NCBI GenBank assembly: GCA_003574895.1
Contig: PJFB01000011.1
Location: forward strand, 62,001 to 126,000
Length of the DNA stretch: 64,000 bases
Reading direction: 5' to 3'
Source: Geobacter sp.
GTDB lineage: Bacteria > Desulfobacterota > Desulfuromonadia > Geobacterales > Pseudopelobacteraceae
Shown here in pieces: positions 46,955-55,403 of this stretch (positions are counted from its first letter, which is position 1; each line of letters begins with the position of its first letter). Under the pieces are notes generated by a model, which was not told the origin of the DNA, searched no databases, and worked only from the letters and a program-made list of their open reading frames with translations. The translations under genes were made by a program, and so were the position numbers.

Positions 46955-47542
46955 ATGGTAAATATACTCGGAATAAGGCTTGGCAGATACATCCAGTATG
47001 AACAGAATTGTCCTATCCCAACTTCTGACCAGATCATATACCCTAATATTAAAATTGTTACAGACGCTGACCAATTGAAAGAAGGTTTTTTGGGTATTCA
47101 GCGTGAGAGATTAGAAACTTTGCTACATAATGGCGCAGAATTGTTTGTTTACATTGAAAATGATTTACCTTTGGGTATGCTATGGGGTTATCGTGGGAGT
47201 TGTTATATACGTGGTCCAGGAATTCCACTATTACTAGATGATGATACCGTATATAGCTTTTGGGCTTATGTTGTTCCGGAGGCACGTGGTAAAAAAATAT
47301 ATAGAAAAATTAGGGATGTTTTCTTCTCATACTATAAAGGAGTGAAAAAGTATGTTTCACTAGTTGAGCCCTCAAACACAATTGCGAGAATTGAGAAAAA
47401 AAAAGATGCTTATACTGAAACAAAAAAAATCACTTACATTAAATTTAGATGTATATCAATAATAATAGAACAATTCACTGATTCTCAAAGATTTAACATA
47501 CATCTTGAGAGCGGGAACCAATATGATTTGTTGATGATTTGA
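46955..47542 (+). CDS. GNAT-like acyltransferase (hypothetical)
   Basis: I chose the ATG at 46955 (MVNILGIRLGRYI). The 195-residue product has a GNAT-like core: ELFVYIENDLPLGMLWGY, then TVYSFWAYVVPEARGKKIYRKI, where the strand plus VxPxxRGKxIYRxI matches the acetyl-CoA-binding motif A, and a VSLVEPSNTIARI strand. The gene is strikingly AT-rich with A runs. It may acylate a sugar or a lipid-linked precursor. Confidence in the fold is moderate. Confidence 0.7.
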   Translation: MVNILGIRLGRYIQYEQNCPIPTSDQIIYPNIKIVTDADQLKEGFLGIQRERLETLLHNGAELFVYIENDLPLGMLWGYRGSCYIRGPGIPLLLDDDTVYSFWAYVVPEARGKKIYRKIRDVFFSYYKGVKKYVSLVEPSNTIARIEKKKDAYTETKKITYIKFRCISIIIEQFTDSQRFNIHLESGNQYDLLMI

Positions 47543-47611
47543 CATGATTTATGCTACCTGCATCATTGGAGATGTTGAAAAGTTTAAATTGAAATAACAA
47601 AAGGTGATTTT

Positions 47612-48970
47612 ATGAGTATTACCGGTGCATTCATACGAGCTTTAATTGCGCCACTCTGGGCGATGAAAGAAAAGTCCCCTTATCTGCAATATATAAAGAC
47701 TATCGAGCATATGCATTGTTTGCCAATTGAAAAAGCGCGTGAGGAACAGCTACAGCGTCTACGTACAATTGTTAGACATGCCTATGCTCAGTCTGATTAT
47801 TACCATGAGCGTTTTGACGAATCTGGCATTACGCCTGACAAAATCGAAAAATTATCCGATCTACAGTATCTACCGTTGCTGACCAAGGATGATATCCGCG
47901 CCAACAAAGAGCGCATGACGGCACATAATATTCCAAAAACAAATCTCGTGCAGAAAAAAACATCAGGTTCGACTGGTGTTTCAGTCGAACTCTATATGGA
48001 TAAAGACAGTGGCGAGTGGAAACGTGCAGTGACAATAGTATATGATCGCTGGGCCGGATGGGACATCGGCGAGAGGGTGGGGGCGATATGGGGTAATCCG
48101 GAATGTTATCAAAACTGGAGGATGTATCTGCGTAACATGTTACTGACCCGCCATTGTTATCTTGATACCTTGAAGATGGATGAACAATCAATGCTATTTT
48201 ATCATTCCACCCTGCTGAAAAAAAAACCAACAATTCTTTTTGGTCATGCCCACTCGCTTTTCCTCTTTGCCCGATTTATGGAGCAAAAAGGACTTTCTGA
48301 CATCAAACCCAAAGGTATTATTAGCACATGTATGGTTCTTCATGAGTTTGAACGCGAAACAATAGAAAGAGTTTTTGGTTGCCGAGTTACCAACCGGTAT
48401 GGTTGTGAAGAGGTGAGTCTGATTGCCTGTGAGTGCACCGAAGGTAACATGCACATTAACTGCGATACTTTGATTGTTGAGTTTATACGGGACGACAAGC
48501 CCGTGCCTGCTGGTGAGCCAGGTTCAATTGTGGTAACGGACCTTACTAATTATGGAATGCCAATGATTCGTTATAAAGTTGGCGATGTAGGTATACTCTC
48601 TGCCACGACGTCTTGCGCCTGTGGCTGTACCTACCCGATCATTGAATCTTTGGAAGGGCGGGTTGCTGATTATGTTGTAACCCCCAATGGTAGTTATATT
48701 TCTGGTATTTCACTTACGGAGAATTTTGCCATGTACCTGCCGGGGGTCAAACAGATGCAGATTGTGCAAGAAAGAATTGATTTCTTGGTGTTTAGAATTG
48801 TGAAAGGGGAGCTTTTTACTGAGCAAACTGTGCAAACTGTCAATCACCTCGCACATGAACGCTTTGGCGACCAAATGAACTGGCAGATTGAGTATGCGGA
48901 TTCAATTCAATCCGAAAAGTCAGGTAAGTATCGATTCTGTATATCAAAACTGCCGAATCCATTTTCCTAA
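47612..48970 (+). CDS. CapK-like adenylate-forming enzyme (phenylacetate-CoA-ligase family)
   Basis: The 452-residue protein has the family motifs: an adenylation loop VQKKTSGSTGVSVELYMDKD, TNRYGCEEVSLIACEC and VVTDLTNYGMPMIRYKVGDVG. Related CapK proteins occur in capsule and exopolysaccharide clusters. It probably activates an acyl or aminoacyl group that the neighbouring GNAT proteins could place on a sugar. The substrate is unknown. It is preceded by AAAGGTG. Confidence 0.85.
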   Translation: MSITGAFIRALIAPLWAMKEKSPYLQYIKTIEHMHCLPIEKAREEQLQRLRTIVRHAYAQSDYYHERFDESGITPDKIEKLSDLQYLPLLTKDDIRANKERMTAHNIPKTNLVQKKTSGSTGVSVELYMDKDSGEWKRAVTIVYDRWAGWDIGERVGAIWGNPECYQNWRMYLRNMLLTRHCYLDTLKMDEQSMLFYHSTLLKKKPTILFGHAHSLFLFARFMEQKGLSDIKPKGIISTCMVLHEFERETIERVFGCRVTNRYGCEEVSLIACECTEGNMHINCDTLIVEFIRDDKPVPAGEPGSIVVTDLTNYGMPMIRYKVGDVGILSATTSCACGCTYPIIESLEGRVADYVVTPNGSYISGISLTENFAMYLPGVKQMQIVQERIDFLVFRIVKGELFTEQTVQTVNHLAHERFGDQMNWQIEYADSIQSEKSGKYRFCISKLPNPFS

Positions 48971-49393
48971 TATTGTTTGAATCATGATGATATCTTGCCA
49001 ACCCCCAAAATTACTATTTCAAAACCCTTTCGATAGAGATTTAGAATATAAATTGGCTTAACTTATGGAAATTAGATATCTAAAAGCCAGTGTGGTTGCG
49101 TCAAGTTTAGGAGCGGCTGAGTTACTAGTAACAACGGATTTAATGTGATGTATAAATCCACATCTTGTGGGTGTGGTGATGTTTGTTGGCTATGCCGGTC
49201 CTGGGTGGGTAAAACAAACATTGGAAATTCAAGCATCATCAGATCCAATATTCGAACCAAGCTTTTAAAGGACCAAGGAGGAAATCAGTCCAGATATTTG
49301 TAAATGAGCTATCCCCCCCTGTGGGGGCGCTTTTCAAGGCCGCGTCCTTTGGGCGCGGATTCTTTGCCCGAGGACTTGATTGTGGGGGATGAT
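48971..49393. other. Gene-free spacer inside the exopolysaccharide locus
   Basis: About 420 bases with no supported gene. I see a GTTACTAGTAAC palindrome near 49123 and GC-rich hairpins near 49315-49365 (CCCCCCTGTGGGGGCG; CCGCGTCCTTTGGGCGCGG) unlike the AT-rich neighbours. These may be a dispersed repeat fragment or a terminator ending the upstream transcript. Confidence 0.5.
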
Positions 49394-50404
49394 GTGAAAA
49401 CAACGTTTAAAAGGATTATCAAAAGGTGCTTACTTGTTTCAGGGGCTATCAGTACTTTCGCTTCCTTACGCCAAGCTGGTGTCGTGATCCTCCGTTATCA
49501 TTCTGTTCTTGAAAACCCACAAGATTTGGATGACGTAATTGGATGTGGTATTGTGCACAGTGCTGCGGTGTTTGAACAGCAGATGCAATTGTTGTCTGAG
49601 TCCTTTGTCCCTGTCACAATGGACGATGTACTTGATTTTGCTAAATGCAATAAGAAAATTCCGCGTCGCGCTGTTGCCGTTACATTTGATGATGGTTTCG
49701 CTGACAATGCTACTGTGGCAGCCCCAATAATGGCACGATACGGAATACGTGGAGCTTTTTATGTTACAACAGGCACGATTTCGCCCTACCAACCACCATG
49801 GTTTATTGCACTACGCCGAGCATTTAGATGCTCGAAAAGAAAAGAGATAGTCAGTCCTCTAGACGGGACACGGTTTCAATTGGACGTACCTCAAGATCAT
49901 CGCCAAGCCTTTATACAGTCATGCAGCCATTGTGCTGTTTTGGATCTCGATGAACAAATACACTGGGTTGCTCAGGTAGAAAAGTTTCTTGAAATCGAAT
50001 CATATCAAGATAAATACGGGTTGATGATGACGGAAGAGCAGATTAAAGGGTTACATTTCGCTGGTCACATTGTGGGCTCCCATACAGTGTCGCATCCAAA
50101 CGTCGCTCACATTTCAGAAAGCCGTATCAATGTAGAGCTCGAGCATTCTAAGAGTGAATTGGAAAGAGTGTTGGGGGCGGAAATTGTTCATTTTTCCTAC
50201 CCTTCGCCAATTCTCCAGCCACACTACGATGAGAGAACCATTCGATTGTCTCGTGAAGTTGGTTATAGAACAGCGGTAACTTGTACGCATGGTCTGGTTT
50301 ACCCGGGTGATGAGCCGCTTGCCTGTCATAGAATTTTTGTGCCTGATAATATTGCAGATTTTCGCTGGAGTATTGAGTCCGCCCTTGCTGGATTCCCACC
50401 GTAG
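49394..50404 (+). CDS. Polysaccharide deacetylase family protein
   Basis: I chose the GTG at 49394 (VKTTFKRIIKR), with GGGGGAT 3-4 bases upstream; an ATG at 49304 would read through GC-rich hairpins. The 336-residue protein has VILRYHSVLENP, the NodB motif VAVTFDDGFADN (Asp pair), VGSHTVSHPNVAH (metal His residues) and HFSYPSP in the RPP-loop position. It is the third deacetylase in the locus. A GNAT gene follows 16 bases downstream. Confidence 0.88.
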   Translation: MKTTFKRIIKRCLLVSGAISTFASLRQAGVVILRYHSVLENPQDLDDVIGCGIVHSAAVFEQQMQLLSESFVPVTMDDVLDFAKCNKKIPRRAVAVTFDDGFADNATVAAPIMARYGIRGAFYVTTGTISPYQPPWFIALRRAFRCSKRKEIVSPLDGTRFQLDVPQDHRQAFIQSCSHCAVLDLDEQIHWVAQVEKFLEIESYQDKYGLMMTEEQIKGLHFAGHIVGSHTVSHPNVAHISESRINVELEHSKSELERVLGAEIVHFSYPSPILQPHYDERTIRLSREVGYRTAVTCTHGLVYPGDEPLACHRIFVPDNIADFRWSIESALAGFPP

Positions 50405-50420
50405 CAAAGGAGTTCATTCG

Positions 50421-51470
50421 ATGCAGGAAATAGAAAGTTCATGCCGAATAACGCGATTCTGTGAGGAGGATCGCGCTAAACTTGAGCAATTTTTTAAAAA
50501 TGTTTGGACGCCACCTCCACAGGTAAAGTCGGCGAACTGGTTAGACTGGCAATGCACGGCTAATCCGAATGCTGGAGTATCACATTTGACCTTGTTGCTG
50601 GCTCATGTGGGGGACCGGGTGGTCGGTATGCTTGTTCTTGTCCCAACACCAATATGGATTGACGGAATGCAGCATGAAGTGGCTTGGGGGCGAGATTTGT
50701 TTGTAGATCCTGCATATAGACGTTACAAAATTGGTTTACTTCTTAACGAGCATTGGTTGAAAAATTACGTAGCCGCACTGGGGTCGGGGCAATCCGCAAC
50801 AATGCGCAGCTTACAGCAAAAATACGGTTGGATTGAAATATCACGGGTAAAACAGCTTGAGAAGCTTTTCTTTGATAGTGAGCTTCTGAAAAAATCTGTT
50901 GGCGATGGCATAGGGAAGTTTTGCAAAAGGGCTCTTGCTATGCTTTATGCTGGTTTTTGGAAGGGCCGTGAAAGTATTGGAGTAGGATATACTGTTGTCA
51001 ATAGGCATGATTTTGATGCAAGGGTGGAAGAACTATGGGGTGCCTGCCGTCTAGATTATTCAGGGATATGTTCACGTGATATCCGAACTTTACGTTGGAG
51101 ATTCATAGAACATCCTTATTATCGCTACACTGTTTTCGAAATATTGGGTCACGATGGTGCTTATCTAGGGTATCTAGTGGCTAGGCGTGAAGGCAATGAT
51201 TGTTGGTTAGTCGACCTCCTTACTCGAAAAGAAGATCATCGAGCACGTCGTGCCTTGATTTGCCAAGCAGAAGCATATTTCCGCAATGATGGTGTTACTC
51301 GGTTTATTTGTAGATCAGTTTGCCTCCCACTTGAGACCACCCTGCAATCGCTTGGTTATCTTGCAACAACTTTTGAACAATATGCTTGTATCAAGCCTAA
51401 CTTAGGTTTTTCAGTAGGGGGCAAATCAAAGTGGTATATTACTGCTATGGATTCTGATTTAGACCGATAG
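50421..51470 (+). CDS. GNAT-family N-acyltransferase
   Basis: The ATG at 50421 has AAAGGAG upstream; an earlier in-frame start lies inside the previous gene. The 349-residue protein has an N-terminal GNAT core (LLLAHVGDRVVGMLVLVPTP, WGRDLFVDPAYRRYKIGLLL, the last part being motif A) and a second GNAT-like half (RYTVFEILGHDGAYLGYLV, WLVDLLTRKEDHRARRALI), suggesting a duplicated fold. Such proteins in polysaccharide clusters often transfer acyl groups. Paired with the deacetylase, it may re-acylate amino sugars with a different group. Confidence 0.78.
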   Translation: MQEIESSCRITRFCEEDRAKLEQFFKNVWTPPPQVKSANWLDWQCTANPNAGVSHLTLLLAHVGDRVVGMLVLVPTPIWIDGMQHEVAWGRDLFVDPAYRRYKIGLLLNEHWLKNYVAALGSGQSATMRSLQQKYGWIEISRVKQLEKLFFDSELLKKSVGDGIGKFCKRALAMLYAGFWKGRESIGVGYTVVNRHDFDARVEELWGACRLDYSGICSRDIRTLRWRFIEHPYYRYTVFEILGHDGAYLGYLVARREGNDCWLVDLLTRKEDHRARRALICQAEAYFRNDGVTRFICRSVCLPLETTLQSLGYLATTFEQYACIKPNLGFSVGGKSKWYITAMDSDLDR

Positions 51471-51590
51471 AATTTACAACAGATACAGGAAATGTGAAGC
51501 TTTATGGGGTTATTGTGAGTGTTGGCGGTCAAATTAAGTTTTCCACATTGTTTGCGCGGGACTTATAAATGTTAAATTAAATCGCTATGG

Positions 51591-51606
51591 CGTGATTCTA
51601 ATCACA
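51591..51606. promoter_or_regulatory. CRP/FNR-type dyad before a secreted-protein gene
   Basis: CGTGA-TTCTAA-TCACA matches the CRP consensus TGTGA-N6-TCACA at nine of ten positions and also contains the FNR-like TGAT-N4-ATCA. It lies in a 318-base gene-free gap, ~183 bases before the start at 51789. A closely similar dyad occurs at 57606-57621. Confidence 0.65.
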
Positions 51607-51788
51607 CAATATTTTGCAAATTTAAGTAATTGTTATAAACAATAGATAGATCGTTTTCGATCAAAAAAAGTTGCTTTTATGACACATAACAACGGATCAT
51701 TGTTTAAGAAGACTGACGGTTTGGGGCTAATATATAAGGTATTCGATCTGTTGTTGTCAAAAACAGTCCAAAACGCCTGGAGGTTAAT

Positions 51789-54185
51789 ATGGATTGCAAA
51801 TCTCTAATAAGTAAAAGGGTGTATATACGTGTTGCGATTATTATGCTGGTTACACTGCTAGCTAAATTTTCAGCGGCATCTGAAAATCTTGATGAATTAT
51901 TTAATCGAATCGCCAGACGAACAAGTAACACATTCTATACGGGAGAAAATTGCACCACAAAGCCAGCATGGAATCCTATGTCAATGATGTATATAGATCA
52001 GATTTCTGGTAATGAGGTGTGGAAAATATCGAATGGCACGAATGCCACTTATTCAATTTTCGGCCTAGATATAGGAGAACAGCCTTGGAGCGGCAACGGC
52101 TCTAAAATTGCTATGAAGATGCGAGGGCAAACTTGCTTCAATGATTATGGTAGTCAAACTTGGTTGATAAGTAATGTTGACGGCTCGTCACCCCGCCCCG
52201 TCTATGAATCATCTCGACGTGGCGGCCCATACATTTATTGGACTCCTTCTGAACCTGCCACTTATTACCAATTTGGTAGTAATGGCTTGGGCGAGGGTGC
52301 TGATAACCGCATATTGTATAAGCACACATTGGATAATCAAAATGTAATCACACGTAAATCTTGGATTACCGGATTCCCTTGGCCCTCTGGATTGTACGCC
52401 CCTGAAGATTTTAATAAACAAACAATCAGTGGTGACGGGAACAAAGCGTTTACTTTTTTGCAAACAGATGTAGCTACGGCAACTCATCCGATCTATTCGT
52501 TGTCACTAACCGGCACACCCGCAATTGACAATCCAACTGGTTACACCGGGTTGTCTGTAGATAATTATTGGGGGTCGTCAACTTCTACAAACATTACGGT
52601 AACACATGATAATTATGTTGGTGGATCAGTGGCTACTAAAATTTGGTGGTATTGGATGCCAACAAATTCTCAGGGCGATTGGTGGCGGTCAGTTATTTTG
52701 GGTGCTGGAGGCGCGCCTGTTGTCAATAGTTCACATACAACACTCTATAATTTTGGTTCTGAGATGGAACCAATTTACATGAATACCGGCGGCAATCAAG
52801 TACCTGAAGGGACTTGCGTAACAGGTTACAGAGACCCATGGGCATGTGACAATGATCCATCTACTACACCCAACTCATATATGAGTCACTTCGTTATTGA
52901 TCGATGGGGTACTAAAATCACCGGCGCTTATGTTGACGCAAATCCCTGTGTCGGGTTCTCTGTGTACAATGCAACAACTCGCACCTACGATAATAAATGT
53001 ATCAACGAAGGTTATGCAGGTCACTATTCTTGGAATGCTTGGTCTGATTGGATAGCATCTTCCCCAAGCGCTGCCGGTAATGTCAAACCAATACAAACAG
53101 CTAATTATAAAACATCAGTAATTAAACCTATTGCGAATGCCCATGTTAGAGAGGGGGGCAGTACCAGCACAACTTATCAATCATTACCGCGTGTTGCCCA
53201 AAGTCCTGATGGCACTAAGGTTCAATGGGTTTCGGATTTTCTTGGTGGAACACCCAATGTTACTCTTGACATGTTTTGGTCGGTTGCCTATTACCCATAT
53301 CCGCCCGAGATCAAATCAGCTACCAAGAATGGCGGTAATATCCGCCTGATTTGGGACTTCAGCCAAGGGACTTCATGCGCAAGCAGTTCGCAGACAATAC
53401 CAAGAACAGGGCCAATCCCGAACTTTGCAAATCCCCGCACATATTCAACAAGAGGTTGGCCACACGAAACCCTCGATTGCCCCCCCTCGCCAAGGGAGAT
53501 CGATAAATTTAGGGTATGGGTATCTACCGACAAATCAGCATGGACCCCGCTTGGCACCACTACATATAACAATTGCCGTGGCACCAACGAGTGCGGCATG
53601 TGGGCTGAAAACAGTTGGTCTTATGACTATGCTCAACCCGTTTCATCCACACGTTATTATGCAGTAACTTCGCTGGAATACAGCGGTCTGGAGAGCCATA
53701 CTTTGAGCAATACCTGGAAAGTGGTAACTGACGGGGCAGGTAATGTGACAACGCAGGTACAGCAATCAGCATATCCGGCTGACCCAGGTGGGAAAAGCGA
53801 TTTTTATAAAACACCTCCTAAGGCCCCGATATATGCAAGTTATACGCACAAGGAAGCTCCGGCAATTGCAAGTGGACAGTATACAATCCACTGGAATGCT
53901 CCCGCAGATAAAGCCATGATACGCTATTACAATATATACGCCAAAGATGGCGCAGTGCCTTTTACAACTGATCTCCCTATCACTGACCGCCAAAAATACC
54001 GTATAGCATCTATCCCCGCATCATCGGATTATGCAGGATCCGGTGCATTCAAATATATCGACTGGTTGGGTGCCACCGACGGTTCCACACAATATATTGT
54101 TTCTTCTGTGGACTATCAGGGCAACGAAACTATCTATGTAGCGGGCCATAGTCCCTTGGATACCTTAAAGAGGGTACCTAAGTGA
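51789..54185 (+). CDS. Large secreted protein, beta-propeller-like with Fn3-like C-terminus
   Basis: The 798-residue protein has a signal peptide (VAIIMLVTLLAKFSAAS). Residues ~60-450 contain propeller-like strand repeats such as GNEVWKISNGTN, QPWSGNGSKIAMKMRG and SPDGTKVQWVSDF, recalling TolB/oligogalacturonate-lyase propellers. The C-terminal third has Fn3-like segments (FRVWVSTDKSAWTPLGTTTY, YYAVTSLEYSGLESH, IRYYNIYAKDGAVPF). Paired cysteines suggest disulfides. No PEP-CTERM tail is present. Function unknown; a polysaccharide-binding or processing role fits its place in the locus. A CRP-like dyad lies upstream. Confidence 0.8.
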   Translation: MDCKSLISKRVYIRVAIIMLVTLLAKFSAASENLDELFNRIARRTSNTFYTGENCTTKPAWNPMSMMYIDQISGNEVWKISNGTNATYSIFGLDIGEQPWSGNGSKIAMKMRGQTCFNDYGSQTWLISNVDGSSPRPVYESSRRGGPYIYWTPSEPATYYQFGSNGLGEGADNRILYKHTLDNQNVITRKSWITGFPWPSGLYAPEDFNKQTISGDGNKAFTFLQTDVATATHPIYSLSLTGTPAIDNPTGYTGLSVDNYWGSSTSTNITVTHDNYVGGSVATKIWWYWMPTNSQGDWWRSVILGAGGAPVVNSSHTTLYNFGSEMEPIYMNTGGNQVPEGTCVTGYRDPWACDNDPSTTPNSYMSHFVIDRWGTKITGAYVDANPCVGFSVYNATTRTYDNKCINEGYAGHYSWNAWSDWIASSPSAAGNVKPIQTANYKTSVIKPIANAHVREGGSTSTTYQSLPRVAQSPDGTKVQWVSDFLGGTPNVTLDMFWSVAYYPYPPEIKSATKNGGNIRLIWDFSQGTSCASSSQTIPRTGPIPNFANPRTYSTRGWPHETLDCPPSPREIDKFRVWVSTDKSAWTPLGTTTYNNCRGTNECGMWAENSWSYDYAQPVSSTRYYAVTSLEYSGLESHTLSNTWKVVTDGAGNVTTQVQQSAYPADPGGKSDFYKTPPKAPIYASYTHKEAPAIASGQYTIHWNAPADKAMIRYYNIYAKDGAVPFTTDLPITDRQKYRIASIPASSDYAGSGAFKYIDWLGATDGSTQYIVSSVDYQGNETIYVAGHSPLDTLKRVPK

Positions 54186-54200
54186 TTGAAACCATCGTGA

Positions 54201-55268
54201 ATGGTGTCTATTAGGCGTTTGATAGCTTGGTATGCACCGTTCCGAAGCAACTCTGGTGGAACTGGTGCATGGCTTTCGTGGCTGATATGGTTGTATCTAT
54301 TTGTTACGATAAGCCTTGTGGGTATCATGCATCTTGCCGGTGATCGCTGGTGGTTGGCAACGGTCCTCCTGTTTGGTCCCAGATGGTTGCTTTCTTTGCC
54401 CTTGGTTGTTTTGGTCCCATTGACTGCATGTTATGGTCGCCGCCTTCTGCTTCTCCTTATGATCACGACGCTGCTCATTTTTGGCCCTTTCATGGGGTAC
54501 AATTTGCCATTGTTCAAAATTGTCGCCCCACTAAAACAGCGTGTGCCTGCACTTCGAGTAATCACTTGTAATATCCAGTCAGGTAATTTTAATCCTGAAC
54601 ACCTGTTTTCACTTATAAATGAATCAGCTCCCGATGTTGTTGCATTGCAAGAATGCCCAAAGAAGTTCAAGCTTTCTCTGCCCAGTGGTTGGCAGTTGGA
54701 GCGAGCAGGTGAACTGGCGGTTTTGTCGCGTTATCCATTACGCCAAGTCAAATCCATGACGGCGTTGCACCCTCCACACACTTGGCCGCGAACAGTGTTG
54801 CTTCACTGTGTGATTTCTGCTCCGGGAGGGGACATTGATTTCTGCACTGTCCATTTACCGAGCCCGCGTTATGGATTGCAGAGTGTTCTCAGCCGGAAAA
54901 CGATCTTGAACCCTGCCCGTGCCGGCCTCCTGAAACAAGAAACAGAGCACAGACGAAAGACATCCCAAGATGTGCGGAGCGTCATCTCAGCACTTAACCA
55001 GCCAGTCATTATTGCTGGTGATTTCAATATGCCAGTGGAAAGTAACATTTATAGCCAGGTATGGGGAGCCTATTCGAATGCGTTTTCAAGTCAAGGTGTC
55101 GGATATGGATGGACCGAAGGAGCTAGCCAGCGTGGAATAGTTATGTCAGTGCGGATTGATCATATTCTGACCGGAAGCGGTTTGACACCCAGCCGTTGCC
55201 AAGTTGGGCCTGACGTTGGTTCAGACCACCTGCCGTTGATTGCCGATATTGGCAGAACAAAATTATAA
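54201..55268 (+). CDS. Endonuclease/exonuclease/phosphatase (EEP) family membrane protein
   Basis: The 355-residue protein has three N-terminal membrane helices (~20-110) followed by an EEP catalytic domain: RVITCNIQSGNFNPEHLFSL, DVVALQEC (metal Glu), DFCTVHLPSPRYG, IIAGDFNMP (Asp/Asn) and VGSDHLPLIADI (catalytic Asp-His). Membrane-anchored EEP proteins act as nucleases or phosphodiesterases on lipids or polymers. The target here is unknown. It sits 16 bases after the secreted-protein gene and ~135 bases before xrtA. Confidence 0.88.
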   Translation: MVSIRRLIAWYAPFRSNSGGTGAWLSWLIWLYLFVTISLVGIMHLAGDRWWLATVLLFGPRWLLSLPLVVLVPLTACYGRRLLLLLMITTLLIFGPFMGYNLPLFKIVAPLKQRVPALRVITCNIQSGNFNPEHLFSLINESAPDVVALQECPKKFKLSLPSGWQLERAGELAVLSRYPLRQVKSMTALHPPHTWPRTVLLHCVISAPGGDIDFCTVHLPSPRYGLQSVLSRKTILNPARAGLLKQETEHRRKTSQDVRSVISALNQPVIIAGDFNMPVESNIYSQVWGAYSNAFSSQGVGYGWTEGASQRGIVMSVRIDHILTGSGLTPSRCQVGPDVGSDHLPLIADIGRTKL

Positions 55269-55403
55269 ACTCTGTTCAATCAAAAAATTGAATTTAATCA
55301 TTTTTAAAGATATTATCCCGCCGATCCTATTTCCCGGTTATCAATATTTTTGTTTGCTCTGTTTCTATAGTGTGGATGCTTAAAATATCTGGCTGGAGGG
55401 CAA

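Noticed and set aside
49304..49393. ATG at 49304 as start of the deacetylase gene
   Set aside because: The stretch reads through GC-rich hairpins and adds 30 residues with no family character; the GTG at 49394 has a good ribosome binding site.
51789..54185. PEP-CTERM tail on the large secreted protein
   Set aside because: The C-terminus (PLDTLKRVPK) has no PEP motif, hydrophobic helix and basic end in order.
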